Source: Planctomycetaceae bacterium
Lineage (GTDB): Bacteria; Planctomycetota; Planctomycetia; Pirellulales; Thermoguttaceae
Reading direction: 5' to 3'
Length of the DNA: 12,170 nucleotides
Assembly (NCBI GenBank): GCA_031287585.1
Contig: JAITST010000344.1
Location: forward strand, 1-12,170
Below, one piece after another: positions 6,609 through 12,170 of this stretch. The translations under genes and the position numbers were made by a program. Positions within the stretch are counted from its first letter, which is position 1. Every line of letters starts with the position of its first letter. The notes beneath the pieces are model-generated. The model did no database searches, was not told the DNA's origin, and saw nothing but the letters and a program-made list of their open reading frames with translations.

Positions 6609-7307
6609 CTATGCCAGCGAATTATCATTCAACAATTTCTCAATTCCTTCGCGTGCCAGAGTTAGCATTTGGTTTAGTTCGTATTGGGTGAATGTTGATT
6701 TTTCGCCGGTTCCTTGTATTTCAACGAACTTGCCGCTGCCGGTCATTACTATATTCATATCAACTTCGGCTTTGGAGTCTTCTTCGTAACACAAGTCTAG
6801 GATTGGGATTCCGTTTAGTATTCCTACACTGATTGCCGCAACCGAATCGTTTAACGGTGATGTTTTCGGGGCGGGGAATATTTTGTTTATCGCTGTTCGC
6901 AACGCTATGTACGAGCCGGTTATTGAGAGTGTTCTTGTGCCGCCGTCGGCTTGTAACACGTCGCAGTCGATGTTTACAGTCTTCGCTCCAAGTTTCTCCA
7001 TATCAACAACCGCGCGGAGTGAGCGTCCTATTAGACGTTGGATTTCGGTTGCGCGTCCGTCCGGTTTGTCGGCACGTTGTGACCTTGGCGATGTACTGCC
7101 TGGCAACATTCGGTACTCCGCTGTTATCCAACCGCTCGTAGAATCCTTCGGCATACATCGCGGTAATTCGTCAGAGACAGACGCGGTACACAGAACAACA
7201 GTCTCGCCCGCAGAAATGAGAACGCTGCCCGCGGCACGTTTGGTGAAGTCTTGTTGAATAATTATTGGGCGGAGTTGGTTTGGAAGACGACCGTCGATTC
7301 TTGACAT
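6609..7307 (-). CDS. rph: Ribonuclease PH
   Basis: RNase PH is the phosphorolytic 3'-5' exoribonuclease that trims tRNA 3' ends using inorganic phosphate. The 232-aa product (family ~240) is complete: DGR near the N-terminus (5-7), FTKRAAGSVLISAGET (21-36), GWITAEYRMLPGST (59-72), EIQRLIGRSLRA (88-99, with R91 in the conserved phosphate-site region) and GGTRTLSITG (122-131), where T124-R125 match the phosphate-binding pair. The ATG start fits the family's usual N-terminus. No Shine-Dalgarno precedes it; instead an A7T7 tract abuts the start. It lies 89 bp downstream of the HtrA-like gene with no clear terminator between, so co-transcription is plausible. Confidence 0.96.
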   Translation of the reverse strand: MSRIDGRLPNQLRPIIIQQDFTKRAAGSVLISAGETVVLCTASVSDELPRCMPKDSTSGWITAEYRMLPGSTSPRSQRADKPDGRATEIQRLIGRSLRAVVDMEKLGAKTVNIDCDVLQADGGTRTLSITGSYIALRTAINKIFPAPKTSPLNDSVAAISVGILNGIPILDLCYEEDSKAEVDMNIVMTGSGKFVEIQGTGEKSTFTQYELNQMLTLAREGIEKLLNDNSLA

Positions 7308-7321
7308 AAAAAAATTTTTTT
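7308..7321. other. A7T7 tract abutting the rph start codon
   Basis: Seven A residues followed by seven T residues lie immediately upstream of the rph ATG. Such a tract is intrinsically bent DNA and gives an unstructured, Shine-Dalgarno-free leader in the minus-strand mRNA. Confidence 0.6.
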
Positions 7322-7396
7322 CTGATTGATGAGGGTGAATACTACTGATTTTCTTTCATCTTGTCATTGATGAATCGTTCGATAGAAAATTACTCT

Positions 7397-8959
7397 CTAC
7401 TTTATATCTGCCGGAAAATCCTGATAAAAATGTTCGTCGCCGCGCAGTACCCAGATTCTTACGGAATCGTTTTTGCCGTTTTCTGACCAATGGTTTACCA
7501 AGTACAACAGATTGCCCGGCGACGTTATCGCCCAATCCTGCACTCCTACAATTACGTCACCTACCTTGACTCCTTTCGCCGCGAAAATTCCGTCCGGCTT
7601 CATCGTTGTCACCGATACGCCGCCGTTGGGATATAACGGCAGATATGTTGCGTACAGACGTTGATACTTTTCCAGAGGCACTTCGTCAACACGTATTCCC
7701 AGCGTATCCCAAATCGGGTCGGTTTTACGTTGCTGTTTCGACGTTTGCGGTTTATCTTGCGTTTGAGTCGGGTCTGCCTGATTCGCTACCTTCGGTGACG
7801 GATTAGCGATAGTTGTTGTCGTCGATGCCGTTGTTCGCGGGAGAATTGTTTCCCTTTTAATACGCGGCTGCTCAAGCGTGACCGCTGTTGACTGTTCACC
7901 GTAAAAACCATTTTGCAACTCGCCCGACATTCCATCTCCGTCACGCAAGTACGTTACCTGAAGTTCGTCATTCGGTTTCCGTATCATCGCACATTGGAAA
8001 TCGAGTTCACGTTCAACTGCCTTACCGCCGACACTCACCAACCTATCGCCTTTTTTCAGTCCGCAACTTTCCGCCGGACTTCCTTTCTCGACTTCGGTTA
8101 CAACTACCTGAACGCGGTGCGGCGTATCGTCTGCCAACACTTCCGCCACGCCGATTCCGTGATACGCTACTTTTTGTGTGTAGTCCGCAATCATCTTCGC
8201 GGCTATCTCAATGACTTGGTCAGACGGAATTGCGAAGGCGATATTTTGTGCGCCCTGCCGAATCGCGGCGTTGATTCCTATCATCTCGCCGTCAACATTC
8301 ATCAGAGGTCCGCCGGAGTTGCCCGGATTTATTGATGCGTCAATTTGGATTGCGTTACGGTACAACAACGTGTCGTCAACTTCGACATCACGACCGACTC
8401 CGCTAACCGTCCCGCGTGTCGGCGAGTACGAATAACCGTAAGGATTCCCGATAGCCAACACATCGTCGCACGGACGAACGGTGTCCGAACGTCCGATTTT
8501 GATTGTCGGTAACGGAGTTGTCGGATTGATTTTGATGATTGCTAAATCTGATTCGAGGTCACGGGCGACAAGTATCGCGGTGTATGCCGACTTGTCGTGA
8601 GTTGTCACTTGGATTTTGCGAATTTCAGCGATGACGTGATTGTTCGTAAGAACGAAACCGCGTGAATCAATGACAATTCCGGTTCCCATCCCTTTGTAGG
8701 TTTTGAAACTTTTCATTTCGTCAACCTTGTCACCCTGAATGTTCACAATCGCCGGACACGTTGCGTTGTAAATTTCTGGAAACGGATTTGCGAGATGCTC
8801 GGCGGCGGACAACGACGCGGCGTTCGCAAGGAACAACGAGGCGGCGAGCGCACAGACCACCGTGTAAGCGAGCGAACAAATCGCGGTTTTGTTGACAACT
8901 TTTTTTACAACTGTACTTGCAACAGTATTGGGTTTGTCGTGAAGGCATCGGTTTGGCAC
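7397..8959 (-). CDS. HtrA/DegP-like trypsin-fold serine protease with two PDZ domains
   Basis: This is an envelope quality-control protease of 520 aa from a GTG start. A signal peptide or membrane anchor (about 25-53, Ala-rich, AAxLSAA end) implies export. The trypsin-like domain has the full triad: H108 in TNNHVI, D138 in ESDLAIIKI and S215 in NPGNSGGPL. The first PDZ is at about 266-345. A Thr/Gln/Pro-rich linker (about 366-412) leads to a second PDZ-like domain (about 417-505) of the divergent type seen in planctomycete proteases. An AGGAG 8 nt before the GTG supports this start. It is upstream of rph on the same strand. DegP, DegQ and DegS subtypes cannot be separated from sequence alone, so no symbol is given. 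Confidence 0.93.
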   Translation of the reverse strand: MPNRCLHDKPNTVASTVVKKVVNKTAICSLAYTVVCALAASLFLANAASLSAAEHLANPFPEIYNATCPAIVNIQGDKVDEMKSFKTYKGMGTGIVIDSRGFVLTNNHVIAEIRKIQVTTHDKSAYTAILVARDLESDLAIIKINPTTPLPTIKIGRSDTVRPCDDVLAIGNPYGYSYSPTRGTVSGVGRDVEVDDTLLYRNAIQIDASINPGNSGGPLMNVDGEMIGINAAIRQGAQNIAFAIPSDQVIEIAAKMIADYTQKVAYHGIGVAEVLADDTPHRVQVVVTEVEKGSPAESCGLKKGDRLVSVGGKAVERELDFQCAMIRKPNDELQVTYLRDGDGMSGELQNGFYGEQSTAVTLEQPRIKRETILPRTTASTTTTIANPSPKVANQADPTQTQDKPQTSKQQRKTDPIWDTLGIRVDEVPLEKYQRLYATYLPLYPNGGVSVTTMKPDGIFAAKGVKVGDVIVGVQDWAITSPGNLLYLVNHWSENGKNDSVRIWVLRGDEHFYQDFPADIK

Positions 8960-8966
8960 CGTGTTG

Positions 8967-8972
8967 TCTCCT
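8967..8972 (-). promoter_or_regulatory. Ribosome binding site of the HtrA-like gene
   Basis: AGGAGA on the minus strand, with AGGAG ending 8 nt from the GTG at 8959, supports initiation at that GTG. Confidence 0.65.
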
Positions 8973-9073
8973 GATGATGATATTGTTGACTTGGTATGAC
9001 AGTCGGGAGTCCACGCCGCGAGAGGCGATAAACGTTACACCGAACGTACTGACAAAATAAGCATTTTGCGTAA

Positions 9074-9139
9074 TAACGGTTATTCAGATAAAACCGATTA
9101 GACCGATTTTATTGAAAATTCGTTATGTAACGGTTATTC
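9074..9139. repeat. Paired 12-bp direct repeats TAACGGTTATTC
   Basis: Identical copies at 9074-9085 and 9128-9139, in the same orientation and 54 bp apart. The left copy is embedded in a partly palindromic TAATAACGGTTATT. The arrangement upstream of an envelope-stress protease suggests binding sites for a response regulator, which is inference. Confidence 0.4.
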
Positions 9140-9259
9140 GGCGTTTTAGTATCACCGTCTTGAAGATGACAATTGCAAGCGTCAAATCTTGCCCATATTG
9201 CCTAGTAGAATGGTTTGTTAAACTGTCAGTTGGCTAAATCCAACGATATAAATCACAAT

Positions 9260-9280
9260 AATTTAATTGGCTATTAAATT
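9260..9280 (-). terminator. AT-only hairpin over the HNH gene stop codon
   Basis: AATTTAAT (9260-9267) and ATTAAATT (9273-9280) form a perfect 8-bp stem with a 5-nt loop that contains the TAA stop of the HNH gene. The stem is weak (no G or C) and the U-tract after it is poor. Confidence 0.25.
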
Positions 9281-10413
9281 TCTTTAATCATCGTTTTGAG
9301 GATGTCAATTTTTATGGCAGGTTTTTGCGTATGCAGCATTGCGTGACAGTTTGGACATATTGGTTGTAAATCATCGGGAGTAAGTTCGTATTCTCTACCA
9401 ATCGTTGCAATGTCTTGGAGGTGATGAACGTGAATAAATTTTTTCCCGATTTCGCCGTATGTTTTTTCAAAATCAAAACCACAAACGGAGCAAGCGCAGC
9501 CATATTTTTTCACACACGCATCCCTTGCTTTTCGACTTCTTTCATATCTATTGACCGTTATTTTCGTAACGGCTCCTTCTGAATAAAACTCATCATTATC
9601 AATTTCTTCGTTATAGACGATTGTGTCAGATTCATTTTCTTCATCTATGTACTCATTGTCATACCATAATTTGAATTTTTCCAACATCGCAGGAATATGT
9701 TCGACTGATTCACCGCGTTCCAAACAATAACCAACTTCAAACAAAGGATAAAGAGCGGTAAAATCTACTGACAAATCATCTAATCCAAATTCATTATCCC
9801 AATCCTCCTCTTTGATATTAAAATAAAGAGACTTAAATCGACAATTAAAAAATTTTTTGTCTTTCTTATATTCTGTTTCAAAAATAAAATCATTGATATC
9901 CGATTTTTTCTCTGGTCTGTCTATCTCCCTTTTTCCCAGAATATAATCCAGCATATCCCAATTATCTGCGTAAAACCGGGAAAATTCCGAAACAATATTT
10001 CTGTTTTCAGGAAGGTCAGCAAACCAAAACGGGCGTAATATAACACTCAAATCGCCTTCTGCTGTCAATCCATATAACAACTCACAATGAGAAAAATTTG
10101 CGGGTTTTCCGTCTGTTCGATTTATTTTAGTGTTCGTGCAGCGAACAACTTTTCCTGATAAAGCAATGCTCGCATATTCCGGTTTTTGCGGATTAGAGGT
10201 TGTCGGACGAGGATTTGGATATTCGGGAAGATTTCTCTTGGTATCATTTGGTTCGATACCATATACTTCACGGACACGTTTTTTGGAGAATTGTAAAAAC
10301 GCCCGAAGTTTCGGCAAAATATCGCTTCGCACCCGATCTACACATTCTCTTGGACTATCAATCGCAAATGCGTTTAAGTCTTCTGGAACAAAAATAGGTA
10401 ATTCGTCTTCCAT
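9274..10413 (-). CDS. HNH-endonuclease-domain protein with unrecognised N-terminal region
   Basis: The product is 379 aa from the ATG at 10413. An AAGGA 5 nt upstream selects this ATG over one five codons earlier (10428), which has no site. The C-terminus (about 290-365) is a zinc-supported HNH nuclease domain like those of predicted restriction endonucleases related to McrA: C308xxC311, H330-H331 in HVHHL, D347/D348, then C353-P-N355-C356-H357. All expected metal and catalytic residues are present. The first ~280 residues match nothing I recognise. They include an FWFADLPE segment (130-137) and an acidic linker (257-276). No methyltransferase or other restriction gene is adjacent. Base composition is clearly AT-richer than the neighbours, suggesting recent acquisition. 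Nuclease activity and a defence role are inferred only from the HNH domain. Confidence 0.85.
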   Translation of the reverse strand: MEDELPIFVPEDLNAFAIDSPRECVDRVRSDILPKLRAFLQFSKKRVREVYGIEPNDTKRNLPEYPNPRPTTSNPQKPEYASIALSGKVVRCTNTKINRTDGKPANFSHCELLYGLTAEGDLSVILRPFWFADLPENRNIVSEFSRFYADNWDMLDYILGKREIDRPEKKSDINDFIFETEYKKDKKFFNCRFKSLYFNIKEEDWDNEFGLDDLSVDFTALYPLFEVGYCLERGESVEHIPAMLEKFKLWYDNEYIDEENESDTIVYNEEIDNDEFYSEGAVTKITVNRYERSRKARDACVKKYGCACSVCGFDFEKTYGEIGKKFIHVHHLQDIATIGREYELTPDDLQPICPNCHAMLHTQKPAIKIDILKTMIKEI

Positions 10414-10418
10414 AGAAA

Positions 10419-10423
10419 TCCTT
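10419..10423 (-). promoter_or_regulatory. Ribosome binding site deciding the HNH gene start
   Basis: AAGGA on the minus strand is 5 nt before the ATG at 10413 and lies inside the reading frame if the upstream ATG at 10428 were used, which favours the 10413 start. Confidence 0.55.
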
Positions 10424-10436
10424 CTCATTCAACTTG

Positions 10437-10521
10437 TTTTTTAACCACGAACGCACAAATGAGAACGAATGAATATCAGTTAAAAACATTCGTCCCCATT
10501 CGTGCATTCGTGGCTAAAAAA
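10437..10521 (-). repeat. Long imperfect palindrome, copy 1
   Basis: Arms 10441-10471 and 10487-10517 are 31 nt each, match at 26 positions and enclose a 15-nt loop. Four more T-A pairs (10437-10440/10518-10521) extend the stem to 35 bp. The arms are built from reiterations of CACGAAtG/CATTCGTG. All five mismatches are transitions that become G.U wobbles in a minus-strand RNA, so that transcript could pair along the whole stem. T-runs precede and A-runs follow on both strands, so it is not an intrinsic terminator. It lies between the HNH gene and the metallo-hydrolase gene. A related copy is at 11979-12055. Similar intergenic palindromes recur in environmental bacterial genomes. Confidence 0.8.
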
Positions 10522-10572
10522 TTAAAATGCCAATTCTATTTGGGTCAACACAGCATAACTCTGTCGGAGTAC

Positions 10573-10585
10573 CGGTATGTTACCG
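10573..10585 (-). terminator. Small hairpin just past the metallo-hydrolase stop
   Basis: CGGTA (10573-10577)/TACCG (10581-10585) with a 3-nt loop starts 1 nt beyond the TAG stop. It is short and lacks a U-tract, so it is a weak candidate. Confidence 0.2.
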
Positions 10586-10586
10586 C

Positions 10587-11825
10587 CTATTTTGATGTGA
10601 GTAACCCTGTGCAATATTTTACTTCAAACTTTTCGGTTTCGGCATCCAAGACGAAGACTTGAAATTTTTTGCCGTCTTCGTAAGCACGTATTACAACGTG
10701 TCCCCAAGATGGATTGATGTCATTGACAGATTCGCCGAGATTGTCGCGAATTCCTTGATACATTCCTGTCGTAAAAATTTGCCGGTCATCGGGATAAATC
10801 GTTTTATCGACCATTTGCGGTAATTTTTGGGGATGCGGATGCCGTAAATTCCACGCCGAAATGACCATCACCTGCGGTCGTAACTTGCTGAGAAAATGAG
10901 CATTGGTCGCGTCAATTTGAGCATGGTGATTCATTATCATCGTGTCCACCTGCCCGACCACTTCGCTGATGGGCGTTTCCACGTCCCGTCCCGGTGAACC
11001 GACCGTGTCGCCGCCGGAAAAATATTTGAAGCCGCCGTAAGTCAATTTCAAAGACGTACTGCATCGGTTTTCATCCGGTTTGTCCGCTTCCGTAAAAAGG
11101 GTTTGGGTGTTTGTCCCTTCGCCCGTCCAAATTTTGCCGTTGACGTGAATATTTTGTACGTTAAAGGCATATTTCGACGGTTTGTTTTTCAAAACAAACT
11201 GCGAGTTGCTTCCCGGCTCAAAACATTCGACCGTTGTTTTGCGTGTTTGCTGCTGATACTCAACGAATTTAAGGTATTCGTTAAAATAAGAGGGATTACT
11301 TCCGACAACGGCTTTGCGCGACGGAAATTCATAGTCGGGATAGCCGCGATCCACGATCTTTTTGATGTCAACGTGTTCCGCAAGCATTGAAATACCCGAT
11401 AACGCGTATCCGTGTGCTTCCGGCACGCTGGGAAGTTTGCGTCCGATATGGTCAGCGTGAAAATGCGTCAGAAGAACATAATCCAGCGTCGGCGTTGCCT
11501 GTTTGAGCGGTTTTGAAAAGCGGCGAATATAGTCGGCAACCCATTCACCCGCCGTCTTGCTGTCATTGGGAACCGGCGGCATCTTTTGGGGACCTTCGGG
11601 ACGATCAACATCACCGGTATCAATCAGCATCGTCGTTCCGTCAGGACAGATGATATACGTTGCATTTCCCATTCCCGTTGCGATATGGTGAATGTCTAAC
11701 CAACCTTCCTGCCAATCGGAAAATTGTTTGTTACCATCCTCCGCCAATGCCAAAGCAGCATCGGCACCAAGCGTAGCCGTTCCAACAACAGATAAAAAAT
11801 TTCGCCGGTCAAGTTGATAAGTCAT
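10587..11825 (-). CDS. Tat-exported metallo-beta-lactamase-fold hydrolase
   Basis: The product is 412 aa from ATG, with GAAAGG 6 nt upstream. The N-terminus MTYQLDRRNFLSVVG is a twin-arginine signal (R7-R8, F10-L11) followed by a hydrophobic stretch to about residue 28, so the folded, metal-loaded enzyme is probably exported. The metallo-beta-lactamase fold shows H121-x-H123-x-D125-H126 in LTHFHADHIG, D273 in SGGDT and H300/H301 in MNHHAQ as likely metal ligands. IDTGD (68-72) is the usual early strand. The layout (a long insert between the HxHxDH motif and the second metal site) resembles ComEC-type or choline-esterase-like members, but the substrate cannot be predicted. It is bounded on both sides by copies of the long palindrome. 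Confidence 0.88.
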   Translation of the reverse strand: MTYQLDRRNFLSVVGTATLGADAALALAEDGNKQFSDWQEGWLDIHHIATGMGNATYIICPDGTTMLIDTGDVDRPEGPQKMPPVPNDSKTAGEWVADYIRRFSKPLKQATPTLDYVLLTHFHADHIGRKLPSVPEAHGYALSGISMLAEHVDIKKIVDRGYPDYEFPSRKAVVGSNPSYFNEYLKFVEYQQQTRKTTVECFEPGSNSQFVLKNKPSKYAFNVQNIHVNGKIWTGEGTNTQTLFTEADKPDENRCSTSLKLTYGGFKYFSGGDTVGSPGRDVETPISEVVGQVDTMIMNHHAQIDATNAHFLSKLRPQVMVISAWNLRHPHPQKLPQMVDKTIYPDDRQIFTTGMYQGIRDNLGESVNDINPSWGHVVIRAYEDGKKFQVFVLDAETEKFEVKYCTGLLTSK

Positions 11826-11831
11826 CGTAAA

Positions 11832-11837
11832 CCTTTC
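11832..11837 (-). promoter_or_regulatory. Ribosome binding site of the metallo-hydrolase gene
   Basis: GAAAGG on the minus strand, 6 nt before the ATG at 11825. Confidence 0.5.
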
Positions 11838-11858
11838 ATTGTAATTCAGTGTTTGGAC

Positions 11859-11879
11859 AAATGGTCTGTTGAACCATTT
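11859..11879. promoter_or_regulatory. Operator-like dyad upstream of the metallo-hydrolase gene
   Basis: AAATGGT (11859-11865) and ACCATTT (11873-11879) form a perfect 7-bp inverted repeat with a 7-nt spacer, centred about 44 bp before the start codon. It could be a regulator site or a leader hairpin. No convincing promoter boxes were found around it. Confidence 0.35.
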
Positions 11880-11978
11880 TAATTATTACCAAGACGGTAA
11901 CACAAAGGAGTTACGCAGTGTCAATGTAAGCAACCTGCCACCGAGCGGTCACGTTGCCGATATTTTTCACTTTTTTTC

Positions 11979-12055
11979 AGCCACGAATAACACAAACGTT
12001 CACGAATGATTTTGTATTATAATCTTATTCGTGAACATTCGTGCCATTCGCGGCT
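11979..12055 (-). repeat. Long imperfect palindrome, copy 2
   Basis: Arms 11979-12009 and 12025-12055 are 31 nt each, match at 25 positions and have a 15-nt loop, the same loop length as copy 1. The arms again consist of CACGAAtG-type units and align with copy 1 with one indel. Of six transition mismatches, five become G.U wobbles in a minus-strand RNA. It sits between the metallo-hydrolase gene and the 3' end of the next minus-strand gene, 10 nt from that gene's stop. Confidence 0.78.
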
Positions 12056-12065
12056 AAAATTAAAT

Positions 12066-12170
12066 CTACTTCGCCGCAGCCAGATTTGTGTAGAACTGGA
12101 ACCGTTCTTCGGCGTCTTTTTGTGCTTGTTCGGCGTACTTCTCGAACATTTCCGGCTTGGCACGGTTCAG
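12066..12170 (-). CDS. C-terminal fragment, probably pyruvate:ferredoxin oxidoreductase
   Basis: Only the last 34 codons and the TAG stop lie in the window; the gene continues past the right edge. The visible residues are a charged amphipathic helix: LNRAKPEMFEKYAEQAQ, then KDAEERFQFYTNLAAAK. From memory of the family, the large single-chain pyruvate:ferredoxin (flavodoxin) oxidoreductases end with a similar pattern: a hydrophobic residue plus N-P-E, an A-E-x-A-Q-x-D helix, then R-[FWY]-x-[FY]-Y-x-x-L-A. If right, the enzyme makes acetyl-CoA and reduced ferredoxin and points to anaerobic metabolism. With so few residues the family call is tentative, but the reading frame and stop are clear. 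Confidence 0.55.
   Translation of the reverse strand: MNRAKPEMFEKYAEQAQKDAEERFQFYTNLAAAK

Larger units (their letters stand above)
8960..9273. promoter_or_regulatory. Intergenic control region upstream of the HtrA-like gene
   Basis: This 314-bp spacer has no gene. Two identical 12-mers TAACGGTTATTC (9074-9085 and 9128-9139), 54 bp apart, lie 115-180 bp before the protease start. A direct repeat ACCGATT occurs between them. Towards the HNH gene are a GTTGG/CCAAC hairpin (9229-9244) and an AT-only hairpin at 9260-9280. No clear -35/-10 pair was found. Confidence 0.4.

Noticed and set aside
10437..10521. Palindrome copy 1 as an intrinsic terminator
   Set aside because: On both strands the T-run precedes the stem and an A-run follows it, the reverse of a terminator. 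The stem is also far longer than usual.
10437..12055. The two palindromes as a CRISPR array or insertion-sequence ends
   Set aside because: There are only two copies 1.5 kb apart with no spacers, no transposase and no target-site duplications.

Overview
The window looks like a chromosomal segment from a Gram-negative bacterium, most likely a planctomycete or a close PVC relative. The case rests on the combination of lipid A and outer-membrane genes (lpxC, a Skp/OmpH chaperone), a large BatA-type membrane protein with a vWA-like domain, and a two-PDZ trypsin-like protease with a planctomycete-style C-terminal half. Several genes also lack a visible Shine-Dalgarno sequence. A gene fragment at the right edge resembles the C-terminus of pyruvate:ferredoxin oxidoreductase, which would fit an anaerobe. 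No rRNA, tRNA, CRISPR array or insertion sequence was found.

Layout. Positions 1-697 hold no convincing gene but do contain AT-rich hairpins and dyads. Positions 698-3751 (minus strand) form an envelope cluster read as skp, then lpxC, then a Gfo/Idh/MocA-family dehydrogenase. Positions 3752-4222 are a divergent control region with a perfect TGTGA-N6-TCACA (CRP/FNR-like) site, a 14-bp palindrome and a larger dyad. Positions 4223-6553 (plus strand) encode the BatA-domain protein, convergent with RNase PH (6609-7307, minus). The HtrA-like protease (7397-8959, minus) lies just upstream of RNase PH and may be co-transcribed with it. Positions 8960-9273 are intergenic, with two copies of a 12-bp repeat.

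The right-hand part (9274-12170, all minus strand) looks more accessory. It has an AT-richer HNH nuclease-like gene (9274-10413), a Tat-exported metallo-beta-lactamase-fold hydrolase (10587-11825) and the 3' end of a gene resembling nifJ/por (12066-12170). Two related long imperfect palindromes separate these three genes. In both, nearly every arm mismatch becomes a G.U wobble when the minus strand is the transcript, which is the least explained structure in the window.

How the genes may work together (inference). Skp escorts outer-membrane proteins, LpxC commits to lipid A synthesis, and the dehydrogenase probably modifies a nucleotide sugar. HtrA would police misfolded envelope proteins, and the BatA protein sits in the inner membrane. 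The left three quarters is therefore largely an envelope-biogenesis neighbourhood. The best candidate for something poorly described is the HNH protein, whose roughly 280-residue N-terminal part I do not recognise.
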